Source of the DNA: Dermanyssus gallinae
Taxonomy: Eukaryota; Arthropoda; Arachnida; Mesostigmata; Dermanyssidae
Assembly (NCBI GenBank): GCA_003439945.1
Contig: QVRM01002492.1
Location: 342,703-406,702, forward strand
Reading direction: 5' to 3'
DNA: 64,000 nt
A program made the position numbers and the translations under genes. Under the pieces are notes generated by a model, which saw only the letters and a program-made list of their open reading frames with translations, had not been told where the DNA came from and searched no databases. The first letter of the stretch is position 1. Each line of letters starts with the position of its first letter. Of the stretch, positions 9,986 to 20,600 are shown piece after piece.

Positions 9986-11400
9986 CGCCAATGTAGGCGA
10001 CGCCGAATAGCGGATAAGACGGCGATACGATATCGATGACAACGCTATATAGAGCGGGCGTGTCACCCTACGCTCGGCTGCATCGACTAACTCGCCGGAC
10101 CCTTCACCGGCCGTGTCGCCCAGCGCGGCTTACAGCAGCAGCCAGCGATTCGGTCGTCGAGGGTGTACCGCAAGATTTTTTGTAGGAGCTATTTTTTGTT
10201 TTTGAGACGAACGAAAAAACAGCAGAACCAGCACCACCACCACCACCACCGCCAGCAACAGCAGCAGAATTATCAGCAACAACAACAGCAGCAGTAGCAG
10301 CAGCAGCAAAGCCAAAACAAAGTACGAGAGGAAACAGGGGCAGCCCCCTGAAGGCGTCGTGCACAAAAATCTGCCACCGGGAGGTGGAACAGCGCGCGCG
10401 GTGGACTGGCTGTTCGCGGACAGGGGACGACGAGGCGCGAGGCGAAGAATAGGGCGAAGAGGCAAGAATCGCTCGCAGATATGGGGGTGCGGATGCGTTG
10501 CAACGACATAGCACGTTGCCAACAACGACAAAAGGCGACACCAACGCCCGGCGGCGCCCGATAAACAACAACACAAAGAGCACACGACTAAGAGCAAGCA
10601 CCACGACGAGTGATTCTCGTCTGGTCAGCTGATGGACCAGCTAACTTGGCAACGACAATGACGACGACGACGACGACGAAGACTTTGCGAACTCGTTCAA
10701 AACTCGTAGACGAAAGACGGTCGTGAAGAAGAGAGCAGCAAAGATAGACGCAAGCCAAAGGTGATGATGAGAACAGCAGCAGCCGCAGTAGCAACAACAG
10801 CAATAAAACAACGACGACGACGACGACGACGGAGGACGGTGGTGACAACGAAGACGATGGCGAGGCGAACGACGGAAAATGCAAACAATATCGACGGATT
10901 GTCACAGAAGCAAATTATGAAAGAAAAAATCTTTGTGCCATGTACAATGCTGCATTCTGGCCGGCTGTTTGCGTCAGAGGAGACACTATGTCGGATTATG
11001 GGGTGACCTGAGCAGAAAGTCGGGGGTACCGCATGACGTATAGGAAAAATGAACTCAAACAGGACGCAAACATTACGTAGGCGAGCAAAGAATAAAGGCA
11101 GCAACAACAACAATAGCAACCACAACAGTAACAATAACAGCAACAACATTAGCAAAAATAGACATAGAAAGACAATATCCTGGGCTAAACTGCGGACAAC
11201 CAAATTTGTGGTCAGCTGGACAGCAACAAACACCCAGCTTCATGGTTTACTCTCCGCTTCATCCGAGGCGTTCGAGCTGACTGACTAACGCTGACTACAT
11301 CCTAACGCGTAAACTGCCACCCCCAACGACAACAACAGCAGCAGCCACAACAACAACAACCACAACATCAACAATATAACGATAAATCGAACATCAACTA
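9986..11400. other. Mixed DNA with several CAA/CAG/ACG blocks, no gene recognised
   Basis: Triplet blocks lie at about 10220-10315 (CAC, CAG, CAA), 10655-10682 (ACG), 10773-10835 (CAG, ACG), 11098-11160 (CAA) and 11325-11385 (CAA). The long minus-strand frames at 10104-10604 and 10697-11233 change to poly-Ala, Leu or Val exactly over these blocks and show no family motif elsewhere. Confidence 0.55.
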
Positions 11401-11999
11401 ATAATGACTCAACTCGGATCGACACGCCAGGATGATTCGACGCCTGCTAGCTCCGTTCTGTTCTGCTACGGGTGAAGCTTTGGAAGCTAAAAACCTCGCT
11501 GGCTCAAAGCAAAGAGGAATAGGTGTCCAGTCTAGTGTTTTCTGTGCATGAGTGGGTGTGTCTTGTCTTGGAATGTGTGGCGTTGAATTTCTATGACTTC
11601 TGAGGCCTAAGTGGTTTGGATGAGCTGATAGATCCTGGTGAAGATTGGCACACTAAATCATCGCGTTCACAGAGCATATCGTATGCAGGAGTCCGTTTTG
11701 TTTCATAAAAAAAAACAATATATATATATATACGAAATCTAAGTTTTAGGGTGAATAACCATCCAGCATATAACAAAACAGACTGCTGATATGCTTTACG
11801 TTTTCCTGGCTTCCTGTTTAGTGTGCTAATCCCCACAGGATCTGTTTGCGCATCAAGCCTTCTAACGCTCAAAAAAGACGTACGATAGCAGTCGGGAATA
11901 CCATGCGGCGGCTAGCATGTAATACACTAATCTGCAAATTCATGGCGCCGATTTTTGACAATATTGTTCCCGTTCAACTGCGTTGTGGAGTTAAATGAG
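11401..11999. other. No gene recognised
   Basis: Ordinary mixed sequence with a small TA run near 11720-11735. This is the transition from triplet-rich territory to the retroelement-rich block. Confidence 0.5.
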
Positions 12000-13345
12000 G
12001 CTGCGAGGCTGCTGTCCACGCTGCAAATGTCTTTGTAAAGATTAACTCGGATTAAAATAAGGTGTTTTCACAACTCGATTTTAAAAATGCCTTTAATTCT
12101 CTGAGAAGGGATGAGATTCTTGCTGTCAGATGAAACTTTCCAGCAATGTACCCCGCAGTCTACCAGACGTGCAGAAGCTCATCCAATCTATTGGGGGGGG
12201 AGGGCTAAATGTGGGGTACAGCAAAGGAACCCTTGAGGACCCCTTCTGTCTGGCGATTTGTGAATTACTTTCCGCTCTGGGGTCGGAATTTAAGCCGTGG
12301 TTCTTAGACGATGAAACGATTTGCTCTCTTGATTCCGGAACTCTTGATTCCGCCGTGGGTGATGTAGAAAAAATAATCGATTTCGGTGTCACCTCTGGAC
12401 TACAAATGAATGCTTCAAAGTGTGAGCTGTACGCTTATCATTCGACTACGCCTTTCGTTACGAGTGCTTGCGCCGGGCGCAGGGCCTGCTACATGGCATC
12501 AAGCTGGGCACCGATGAAAACATCGACTTTCTTGGAGCTCCCCCACAATGGCCTTCGCAAAACTCGCCCTGAACAGGAAGTGTGAGCTAAAAGATTTCTA
12601 GTGTTCCAGGTTGGATTCCCTGGATGCGCATCCCGCACTATACCTGATGTGAACTAGCCTTTCGACACCAAGACTCATTTATATACTTCGCTGCATGGAC
12701 GCGTTTGCACAGAGAAGCATTCTACAAAGTTTTGACGAGAAGCTAAGAGAGTGCGTGCACCAGGTGTTATATTCGAATTTGGATGGAGTAGGTTGAGACA
12801 AGGCTTCACTTCCCACCTCAGCCAGAGGTCTAGCGTGCAACGGATCTGGCCCAGCTCACATCCTGCGGTTAGGAGTGAGGGTATGTGCGCCTCATACTTG
12901 CTCCCTTTGCAACACACCGGTGTCGCCGACGGAAGAGCATGGCCTCAGCTGTTCTAGTAGCTGCGGAAGACACTCGCGCTACGCCGCCCTCAACGCAGTG
13001 ATTTCACAGGCATTTCAATCCGCTAACGCGCCTTGCAGAAATGAGCCAGTCGGACTGGCAGCGAACTCAGCCTTACGGGCAGACGGGATGATCTTGGTGC
13101 CGTGCTTCTCCGGATAGGCCCTTGTGTGGAACGCAACCGTGTGGGACACGCTGGCACCGTCTTACATGAGTCGAGCTTCGAGATGAGCGAGCAGGCTCTG
13201 TTGCCAATTTTGCGGAGCACCGAAAATGTCTGAGGTATCGCGAGTTGGAGGCAACTTTCATAGTACAGACAATTGCAATGGTTGCACAACTGAAATACAA
13301 AATGCACAGCCGGCGGCAGAGAGCAGAATTAAGTTCATTAATAAA
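12000..13345 (+). pseudogene. Decayed non-LTR retrotransposon: reverse transcriptase and C-terminal domain
   Basis: The conserved order of a non-LTR polyprotein can be followed through several frames. About 12077 reads QLDFKNAFNSLRRDEIL, the first RT palm block. About 12220 reads GTLEDPFCLAI, a corrupted version of the QGDPLGPLLF block. About 12297 reads WFLDDETI, the YxDD active site in the form FLDD, and it keeps both aspartates. About 12400 reads GLQMNASKCEL. A thumb segment follows near 12660-12770 (STPRLIYILRC, RSILQSFDEKLREC), then QASLPTSARGLAC, then a Cys-rich segment at about 12889-12955 (CSLCN, EEHGLSC) and a conserved terminal stretch (RADGMILVP, WDTLAPSYM) up to about 13170. Frameshifts near 12130, 12480, 12590 and 12790, and stop codons, inactivate it. 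The RT segment between the first palm block and the LxGPL block is missing. The clade is not certain. Confidence 0.82.
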
Positions 13346-13590
13346 TACATCCTCCCCATAAGCTTCGTCAGATAGATCTATAAAATCAAGCATTTTATCT
13401 AATAGCAGCGCAATATTTTTAGTTTTGCAGTTGTTTAACTGCTTGGCGGGTGTTTGGCATGCCAACATGCGATGCCAAATTTCGTATGACGCTTATCAAC
13501 CAAGTAGTGATCTGCACTCGAAGGTCTGCCAGCAATTTTGCGCATTGCTTGCTGATTTATGCCATATCATCTGTATGTTCTCACATCGTG

Positions 13591-13591
<1 letters not shown>

Positions 13592-13646
<55 letters not shown>
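13592..13646. repeat. (TA)n microsatellite
   Basis: About 55 bp of alternating TA, lying between two retroelement remnants in opposite orientation. Confidence 0.95.
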
Positions 13647-13648
<2 letters not shown>

Positions 13649-13936
13649 TAGTTAGGTAAATACAAACGTAACATACAATATAAATATTTTAAGATGTCCG
13701 TGCCAATCCTGCTAATGAGTTGACTCCGCGTGGGGCCCACTACCACAATTTCTTGCGCACAATCTGTCACAATATCAACAAATGCATGTGCCACTTTTTC
13801 CACCTGGCAGAAACCAGTTTCGATGTCGAACACAGCGGTCGGATTTTCTAGAGCTCTCGAAAAAGATTGTTTTTTTTATGGATGTTTATTGATTACATAT
13901 ATATAATATGAAGAGTCTCACCACAGAAACCCACGT
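13647..13936. other. No recognised gene; small minus-strand frame
   Basis: A 61-residue minus-strand frame (13648-13833) has a protein-like composition but no motif that I recognise. It may be a piece of another mobile element. The rest is AT-rich. Confidence 0.3.
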
Positions 13937-14004
13937 TTCACCAGATTGGAAATTTTACTATCAGCAATTGTTCACCAGATTGGAAATTTTACTATCAGCA
14001 ATTG
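13937..14004. repeat. 34-bp tandem duplication
   Basis: The 34-bp segment at 13937-13970 is repeated immediately and exactly at 13971-14004. No microsatellite motif lies inside the unit. Confidence 0.95.
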
Positions 14005-14109
14005 GGATTAATAACACGTTTTCGTAGTCACCAAGCTAAGTGACGGTCTGAATACATTGTACTATTTTAATTTCGTTTGGTGATGATTTTACCCCAATTT
14101 GGTTGAGCG

Positions 14110-14770
14110 TGTTTCCGCTTAGACCTTTGGCACTACTCAGACGGTGGACCGTAACAGCACACCAACAGCCTCGCTTAAACCATGCGGCCCTACAAAATGG
14201 ATCCCGACCCCCAAATTAACACGCTTTTGTAAGATCCCGATTGCCAGTTCATCCCGTTTTCGACAACTGTGTTTCCACACTTTAGCTTTGACATGACTTG
14301 GGGAAGGCGGCACCAGGCATACGCAATCCACCCTCTTCTTCTGTAGGGCGTCTCTGGCGACGTCGTCAGCTGCCTCGTTTCCTCGTATGTTAACGTGAGC
14401 TAGAATCTACCGTAGACGCAGTGGTGCTTTGAGATGACCGGCGCAGCAGAGAACATTGGATGAGATTTGAGTTTGGACCCGATGGGTCTGCAGCTCTAAT
14501 AGCTTCTAGCGCCGCTTTAGAGTCACAGAAGATAACCGTGTCTTTGGGATTAACGACTTGAAGAGCGAATACAAGCGCCTTATGCCCTGCCACCATTTCT
14601 GCCTCGGTTAAACTCTGGCAGTTGCCGACATGTACCGCTATATTTGCCCTAGTTTCCGGTATGACAACTCCTGCTCGTCCAGTGAAACCTTGCCACCGCT
14701 GAACATCACTGACGAATACTCCTGTGAGAGTAAGCTTATGTGATGCTCAGCGGCAGTCCTCACATACTAA
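14110..14770 (-). pseudogene. RNase H domain of a non-LTR retrotransposon
   Basis: Read on the minus strand, about 14740 to 14580 gives GVFVSDVQRW, GRAGVVIPE and then SLTEAEMVAGHKAL, which holds the catalytic Glu. About 14535 gives VIFCDSKAALEAIRA, which holds a catalytic Asp. About 14400-14340 gives AHVNIRGNEAADDVARDAL, which is the C-terminal RNase H block with its Asp. This is the RNase H fold that follows the reverse transcriptase in I-type and some other non-LTR elements. A frameshift or degraded stretch separates the central and C-terminal blocks (about 14390-14450). It lies downstream, in reading direction, of the minus-strand RT fragments at 15.08-15.8 kb, as expected for a single element. 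Confidence 0.85.
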
Positions 14771-15059
14771 GAGTCATGTTCATTATTTTTCTGGATGATG
14801 GGTATAGATAGTGACACAGACATATGTTCAAGATTTGACATATCAAATACATGCTTATTAGGAGCCTGCATGCCGTCGCTCAGTTCGGGAATGTCTTCTA
14901 AAGCGGCATCTGCCTTGGTGTTTCGGCGTTTGTTCTCAGTAAGTTAATCTCAGTAGCTTACTGCCACTTCTGGCTAATCTAATTAATATACACTTTATTA
15001 GAAACTTTTGTCGTATGTTAGTGGGCATAAGGCCACTTTCTGCCAGAGCGGTTTGTTTA

Positions 15060-15440
15060 CCGGTCATAGGGAGTAAACTTAGCGCTGCTTTAGCACACCC
15101 TGCCCTGTCATTGCGTCTAGATCGATTCTCTCTTTTTTGTCAGGTTGGTCATGATCGGCAACACGTAGTCCACTTTTGACGAGAAAAGCGCCTTGACGGC
15201 CTGTTTTAACGGCAGATGATGGAGATATTTCCCAAGAGAGTCCGCACAGATTCTTGATTATGTTTACAACTTTAAGGGCACGTTCTTTCAGCTCATCAAT
15301 TTGCATCTTTCATTGACAGTTGTTCTTCAGATGTACTTCAGAGAACTGTATATCCTTAACTTGGTCAATTGTTTTTCCATCTATCTTAACGACTACATGC
15401 TGTCCTCGACGCTTATTGAAAGCCACGAGAGCCGATTTGG
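15060..15440 (-). pseudogene. Reverse transcriptase 3' palm and thumb, same minus-strand element
   Basis: On the minus strand, about 15434-15312 reads KTKSALVAFNKRRGQ, VVKIDGKTIDQVKD, then a degraded LGV block (QFSEVHL). After an in-frame stop, 15306-15079 reads ELKERALKVVNIIKNLCGLSW. In active elements these segments follow the YADD active site and form the thumb. The linker to the RNase H continues down to about 14770 (ADAALEDIPELSD, SLSIPIIQ) with stops. The YADD-bearing part is absent from the sequence. Confidence 0.8.
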
Positions 15441-15830
15441 TTTTAATTTACGCCATTATCAATCAATCAATCAATAATTTTCATCGGGAAAACCCCAGTG
15501 ACAAGTATCTCATTAATTTAGATTTTTATAAACTTCTTGCCCTCTTCTCCTAGAGACTTTAGTTGTTTATTGGTGGTGCCGTCAGGTCCAGTAGCACTTA
15601 TTGAATGTGGCATTGCAAGAGCCATATCAAGCTCAAGTGAGTTGAATAGTCGTGATAGCTCGAAAAAATAAATTTGTTTATTGATATCGAATTCAGCTGG
15701 CTTAGCAACTGGGCGCGGTGATATGTCCGGCAGGGTAACCCTTTGAATAAGTCGTTTAATTCCATCAAACAGCGATCGAACAGTGCACCTCTGGGCACCT
15801 GTAACTCAGTTATTTAGGTGTGATTTAACC
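15441..15830 (-). pseudogene. Reverse transcriptase N-terminal segment, same minus-strand element, with internal deletion
   Basis: On the minus strand, about 15660-15540 reads ELDMALAMPHSISATGPDG then NKQLKSLGEEGKKF, and about 15510-15480 reads INEILVTGVFP. This matches the canonical block that opens the RT of non-LTR elements (an A-x-GPDG motif, then LK.L, then EI..G.FP). It is followed directly by the segment that should come after the active site, so RT palm blocks including YADD have been deleted. The junction lies at or near four TTGA units (AATC on the plus strand, about 15458-15475). A further segment near 15800-15720 may belong to the linker upstream of the RT. Confidence 0.75.
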
Positions 15831-15989
15831 ACAAGACTCTCCATATGAGGCTTGCCTGGCTACGAAAAATCAGCTGTGAAGCACAGGTAGTGCTGGCCTT
15901 GCTATAGAGTGGTGGTCTGCAATTACAGTCGGGGGCTGTCCTCGTCTCAGCAATCGTCATCACTCCGGCTGGCGGACGGAGGCGGCCGG
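15831..15989. other. No gene recognised
   Basis: A short spacer between the minus-strand element and the plus-strand R1-like element. It may contain the 5' untranslated region of the latter. Confidence 0.35.
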
Positions 15990-17400
15990 TTTGCTAACAG
16001 TGTTGCAAAGTGCCATCACCATTGTCGTCGTTCTCGTCGCGGTCATTGTAGCCAGTTGTCGTCGTTCTCGTCGCGGTCATTGTAGCCAGTTGTCGTCGAC
16101 GCTATCGTCAAGAGCCTCTAGCCAGCCTTATGCCGGTCACAATCAGGCAAACGCGGGCAGTTACCCCCCGCCTATAAATGTAACTCCCACGTTTTTAGAC
16201 CATACCCCTCCGCGCAAGAGCTGGAAAAAGGGCAGGACGTAGAACCAGACAAGGACCAAGGCGATTAGCCCGAAGTGGTGGAGCATGGTAAGTCTAGACT
16301 AGAACTAGAGAAGGGAAAAAGCAAGACCTGCTTTCATACCAATTGGCCAAAATGATAGAACTTATTGAAGAAATGTACGACATCACTTCAAACACTACGA
16401 ACATGCAAATCGTAGTAGAGAATTCAATGGAACGACTAAGGTTCTAAGCAAGAGACGTAGTATAGTCAGAGAGAGAGAGCAAGAAAAGTCGATAAACGGC
16501 AGCTAGTTATGAAGAAACAGACCGACAGGAATACTCGGCAAATAGAAATTATACACGACATAGTCTCACGCGGCGAAACTGCAGATGGCCTGACGAACCT
16601 CTTACCGAGTAAATGGCCAGACGATACGTACAGTAGCATATCTCCAAGTTTCAGAGGGAGTATCCCCCTCAGCTCTCTATAGGACAAGAAAAAGACTCGG
16701 CCGGCTCCGTCACAAAAAGAAATATGGCTAACCAGGTTTAAGGAGTAGAAGGGAAATCGGGGAAGAAGATCGGTCAGTTGCTGTCGCGTCAAACTCAAGG
16801 GACGGGTGACGACGGGCTCCCCACTGCACGCGTCTTGGTTACGATTCGTCTGCTTTTACGTAGTGGCAGGGTTGCGAGACGATTTAGAAAGTGGCTGGAA
16901 GTGCGATAGAGCTCCAGGAAGAAGCAGAAGCGCTGCATAAAATCTTGCTACATGGCGAGCCAGGGCGGTCAACGAACTCCTCGAATGCATCGCACGAAGG
17001 CACAACGTTCAGACTGCTGTCACCCAAGGAACAAACAGGAAGAGATGGACAACAGACGAGGAGGACCAGAAGCGACACCTCGATTCTTCTTCAAAGGGAG
17101 AATGGTGTCTCCTACGCCGACACGAGTCAAATTGGATAGGTTCCCCGCCCTATTTCAGAGTGGGTTTTTGTGCTCATATGCCAAAGAGTTAAGTACCGGA
17201 AATCTGCACATTTGAGTTGGTGGCAGCCAAGCACTGCCACGAATGCGGTGAACCGGGCCACATATCAAGTGGATGCACGAAGGCCGCCTCGCGCTACAAC
17301 TGCGGAGTTGCCGGACACTCAAGGTCAACCTCGCAGCCCTCCCAGATCCGACAACCCATCCGGAATCCGTGACGGATAACCCCTAGACGCGCCAGATCAC
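15990..17400 (+). pseudogene. ORF1 (gag-like) of the decayed R1-like non-LTR element
   Basis: Three landmarks define it. First, a Pro-rich N-terminal segment at about 16138-16240 (PPINVTPTFLDHTPPRKSW). Second, an amphipathic segment at about 16350-16445 (IELIEEMYDITSNT, ENSMERLRF). Third, zinc knuckles at about 17235-17335. The first knuckle (CHECGEPGHISSGC) is an intact CX2CX4HX4C. The second (RYNCGVAGHSRSTS) has lost its first and last Cys. Such CCHC knuckles are the nucleic-acid-binding end of non-LTR ORF1 proteins. Several stops and frameshifts lie between, so the gene is dead. A 34-bp tandem duplication (16024-16091) lies near its 5' end. The endonuclease-RT remnant follows directly, in the order expected. 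Confidence 0.75.
16024..16091. repeat. 34-bp tandem duplication
   Basis: The segment at 16024-16057 is repeated exactly at 16058-16091. The unit is GTCGTC-rich at its start but is not itself a simple repeat. Confidence 0.95.
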
Positions 17401-17429
17401 ACTGACACGCCTGTTGAGAACGAGGAGAA

Positions 17430-18850
17430 TTTTAAACTACCCTTGTGGATTGGCCGTTTTTACTTAAGCTCTAACAGCCCCAACAAAACGCTCAATAATC
17501 TTAAAAACATGCTACAGGACATAGACTAATCAGCTAGAAGCTGCTAACTGCCCTTGTAATCCTTTCTGGAAATTTTAATGCTGCAATTCAACTCCTTGGG
17601 GGTCTACCAACAGTACCAGAAGCAGTACAGTGGTCCATCGCATTATAATGGATTTGTCTTATAATCTGCAAACGAGAAAATGCTTTTAAACATTTACACT
17701 AGACCGTATTACTTGAAGGACAAGATCTAGGCAATTACTGTATAGAATATTACGTCGGAAAAACAGCACCTTAACACCCCTATTTGACCCCAAACAGGAC
17801 ACCGAGGTGGAAGCTACGGGATAACAAAACGCTCCGGGCCAGGTTGACAAGCATCAGAGGGGAACTCTGAGAGCGTACAGGGCGTTCAGAAATTGCTTTA
17901 AGAAGTTTGTAGCAGGCCTTAAAGAGTCTGCAGACTCTCCATGTGGCACCGACCGGTTTTACCAACGCACTGGTAAAACTAGGAGATTGCGCGGTGGCTG
18001 CCTCCCCCTGGCTTGCAGGAGAACCGATCTTGTACTTATCGGGACTGGGATTAACTCCTGTATGTCAAACTGCGTAGTTAGGTCGCTGGACAAAGGGATA
18101 TATTCAATAGCAGACACCCATGTGCGGTGCTTTCCAGAACAGCGCGGTCTTCTCTAGCTGACACAATACGTATTCCGAACGGGCCGATAAGCCTTCTCGG
18201 TCACAAAGCGAGTGGTTACCAAGGCAGAGGCCCTGCGCCAATCCCCGCCGGGGACTAGGAGCTTAATACTAGTTGTACTGCTGGACTTTAGAAACGCATT
18301 CAACGGCCTGCCCTGCGTCAATCCCCGCCGGAGACTAGGAGCTGAATACTAGTTGTACTTCTGAACGTTAGAAACGCATTCAACGGCCTGCCCTGGATGG
18401 TAATCTTAGGGACACTATTCAAAAAGAACTCTGCCCTATCTGTGCCGCGCTATCTCGGCCTACCTAAGCAAGAGGCGTATACTAACGAGGGTTCCCAGCT
18501 TGACATTATGGTCGGGGTTCCCCAGGGCTTGATTCTAGGACCCCTTCTATGAAACCTGACACACGACGGCGTCTTACGCGACCTCCCGAAAGGCACTGAA
18601 CTGCTAACTTACGCACAAGAAGTTGCAGTGATTGCCTGAGCCCGCTCATTTCAGCAGCGGCTGGCTGAATGAGGCAGCTGGCAAAGTGGAAACCAAAGAA
18701 GTGCCCTCTTGAAATTAACTCTAGACGGTCAGGATATGAAGTTCGTCATTTCCGCCCGCTATCTTAGAATGGACTACGGGACACACGGAGGTTCTGGCTA
18801 GTACAGTCCTCCAACTTGTCCTAGCGGGAAAAAAGAAAATTGAGGAAAAT
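17430..18850 (+). pseudogene. ORF2 (endonuclease and reverse transcriptase) of the decayed R1-like non-LTR element
   Basis: About 17458 reads FYLSSNSPNKTL and about 17548 reads LVILSGNFNAAIQLLGG. This is the GDFNA catalytic block of the apurinic-type endonuclease, with the Asp changed to Asn. About 18160 reads LTQYVFRTGR, the start of the RT. About 18270-18300 reads VVLLDFRNAFNGLP. About 18508 reads VGVPQGLILGPLL, followed by a stop where the sister copy has Trp. About 18605 reads LLTYAQEVAVI, so the YADD active site has become YAQE and both aspartates are gone. About 18715-18760 reads LTLDGQDMKFVISARYL. Each block aligns with the copy at 62.3 kb, so both belong to one family. An 80-bp tandem duplication (18231-18390) duplicates the LDFRNAF block. 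Confidence 0.85.
18231..18390. repeat. 80-bp tandem duplication inside the RT domain
   Basis: The unit at 18231-18310 is repeated at 18311-18390 with a handful of substitutions. It covers the first palm block (LLDFRNAFNGLP). 80 is not a multiple of 3, so the duplication shifts the frame. Confidence 0.95.
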
Positions 18851-18929
18851 AATATAGGCGTCGGCATTTGACATCATCCAAGAGACTCTATTTCAAATCC
18901 GGGGTATAGGGTAAGGATTCTAATCCCGG

Positions 18930-19060
18930 GTATCAAAGATGGGTTTTACTGGGTGAGAGTCCCATACTAGTTGCGGTGCCGTGCGTAAGCATCGCTAGTG
19001 CATAACGCACTAGAAAAAGGTTCTTAAAATTCTGTCCCTCTCTGATCGTTTGAAGCTACG
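18930..19060 (+). other. Likely 3' region of the R1-like element
   Basis: About 18938-18970 contains a GGTTTTACTGGGTGAGAGTC stretch. It resembles the sequence near the end of the sister copy (about 63953-63972) and the shared segment at 44.74 kb. A 7-bp inverted repeat (CTAGTGC/GCACTAG) lies near 18997-19013. Which element it belongs to is inferred. Confidence 0.4.
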
Positions 19061-19205
19061 CTCATGCAGTTTCCGATTGGATGCGGGGATGGATACATGA
19101 CTGTTTTTTGGGTGAGTTAGGAACCCCACACATGTAGATGATTTCCTACAGTGGTGTCCGTGTGTGCGTACCGCATTTTCCAGTTAGTCCTCTTTAAAAA
19201 AGCAA
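19061..19205 (+). repeat. Dispersed 3'-end segment, copy 1
   Basis: About 145 bp here aligns with 44738-44888. The shared landmarks in order are ATGCAR-TTTCCGRT, a GTTTTTT-GGG-GA block, and then a long conserved stretch at 19142-19200 (TTTCCTACAGTGGTGTCCGT and onwards) ending in a short A run. The A run and the position downstream of an RT remnant suggest the 3' end of a non-LTR element. Confidence 0.75.
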
Positions 19206-20600
19206 TACTACGGTGGTAGATGGCTGGATCAGCTGCTCGTAATTAACAGTGCAAACGCTAGGAAACGTGAAGCTGCAGCTGTCAGTACTAATTTCACTAT
19301 ATGAGAGTATACGGACGATATGAAATACATCAGCAAGCAATACGCCCAATTGCTGGCAGGCTCTCGCTGATTACTGTTTGGCGGATAGCTTCATACGAAA
19401 TCTGGCACCACATGTTGGCCTGCCGGTAACACCCACCTAGCAGCTAAGCAACGGAAAGCTAAACATGCAGCGCTACTGTTAGCGAAAATGTTCAACTTTA
19501 CAAATCTACAAACCTGATTTGTAAGAGGAAGGACATAGGAGGGATGTATTTGTTGGTGATGCTGCTCTCTGCTGACGGCTGTCCCGACTTTTTAGACGTA
19601 GAGATTATCTGGTCTAAAAATACAATAAAAACCCACTAAAAGTTTAAAACCTTATAACTAACCCAGTAAACCAGGAATTATAATGAAATGATGCAGATGC
19701 TACTGGAACTCTCACCAGAGTCAGCTTTTTATAGAAACGACAAGTCAGGTTGTATTAAGGTGGTGCTGTTTGTTCAAATGCCCTAATAAATAGAACCAAT
19801 CGCAAATTTAGCTTTCTAAGTAACAGGATTTTAGCTAATCGTGCTACCCTAGATGTACCACAACGGTACAGAATTTATTAACCACAGCCGAGAGTAGAGC
19901 TCACGGAGCTAGGTGGCGGAATGGACGATAAGTTTTCAGAACAGCATGTAAAACAAAAACAAGGCGGACGTACGTGTAGATCAGACACTTCCCACTCTGT
20001 GGCGGCATGGTCCTGGGGACTAGTGCGCTAGTCATGGTTGTCATCTACCGGGGTGTCGCCGGTTTGATCCCTGTTGTTGATCGAATTTTCTTTGTGCGAT
20101 GCTTATTGAGAATAGATGATAAACAATACCGCTGAGAGTCAGCGATCATGCTGCCACAAGGACTGTTGACAAAACCCTAGATATCTCAACATGTCCGGCC
20201 TCGATGCATTGAAGATCTGCCTCTGGATGAGTAGAAAATATTTTAATTCTAGGTGTCAACTGCATTGAAAGGACAACTCGATGGTTCATACAACTCGAAG
20301 TTCAACGACGTATGTCACTACAACATTGTGTGCGCAATTATCTAGGAAACAAGTTTGAAGATGTTAAAAAATGAAAATGTTAACTATGTCACACCTGACT
20401 GAAACATTGTATTGTGTAGAAGATTGTAGTTATTATTTATCTTAGTTTTCTCTTATTCTTTGACTAATATAGTACAGCAATGAATTTATGGTATAAATAA
20501 AATCCTTCATCATAATAGAAGTTGTGTAAAGAAAGACAGAAAGAGCGATACTAATGCACCGTCTTTTTATCTTTATGCAATTGAATAATAATTAATAATT
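19206..20600. other. No gene recognised; one tRNA-like patch
   Basis: AT-rich sequence with short frames only. The patch at about 19985-20075 is listed separately. From 20350 on the sequence is strongly AT-rich with possible polyadenylation-like AATAAA strings, which are expected by chance in such DNA. Confidence 0.45.
19985..20075 (+). other. tRNA-like segment, possible SINE head
   Basis: It contains a B-box-like GGTTTGATCCC at about 20061-20071, preceded by GGCGGCATGGTCCTGGGG, which could be a degenerate A box, and by an inverted GACTAG/CTAGTC pair. No second copy was found in the window and no cloverleaf closes properly. Confidence 0.3.

Noticed and set aside
12000..18850. A single large composite retrotransposon
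   Set aside because: The parts lie on opposite strands and have different RT types, so at least three separate insertions are present.
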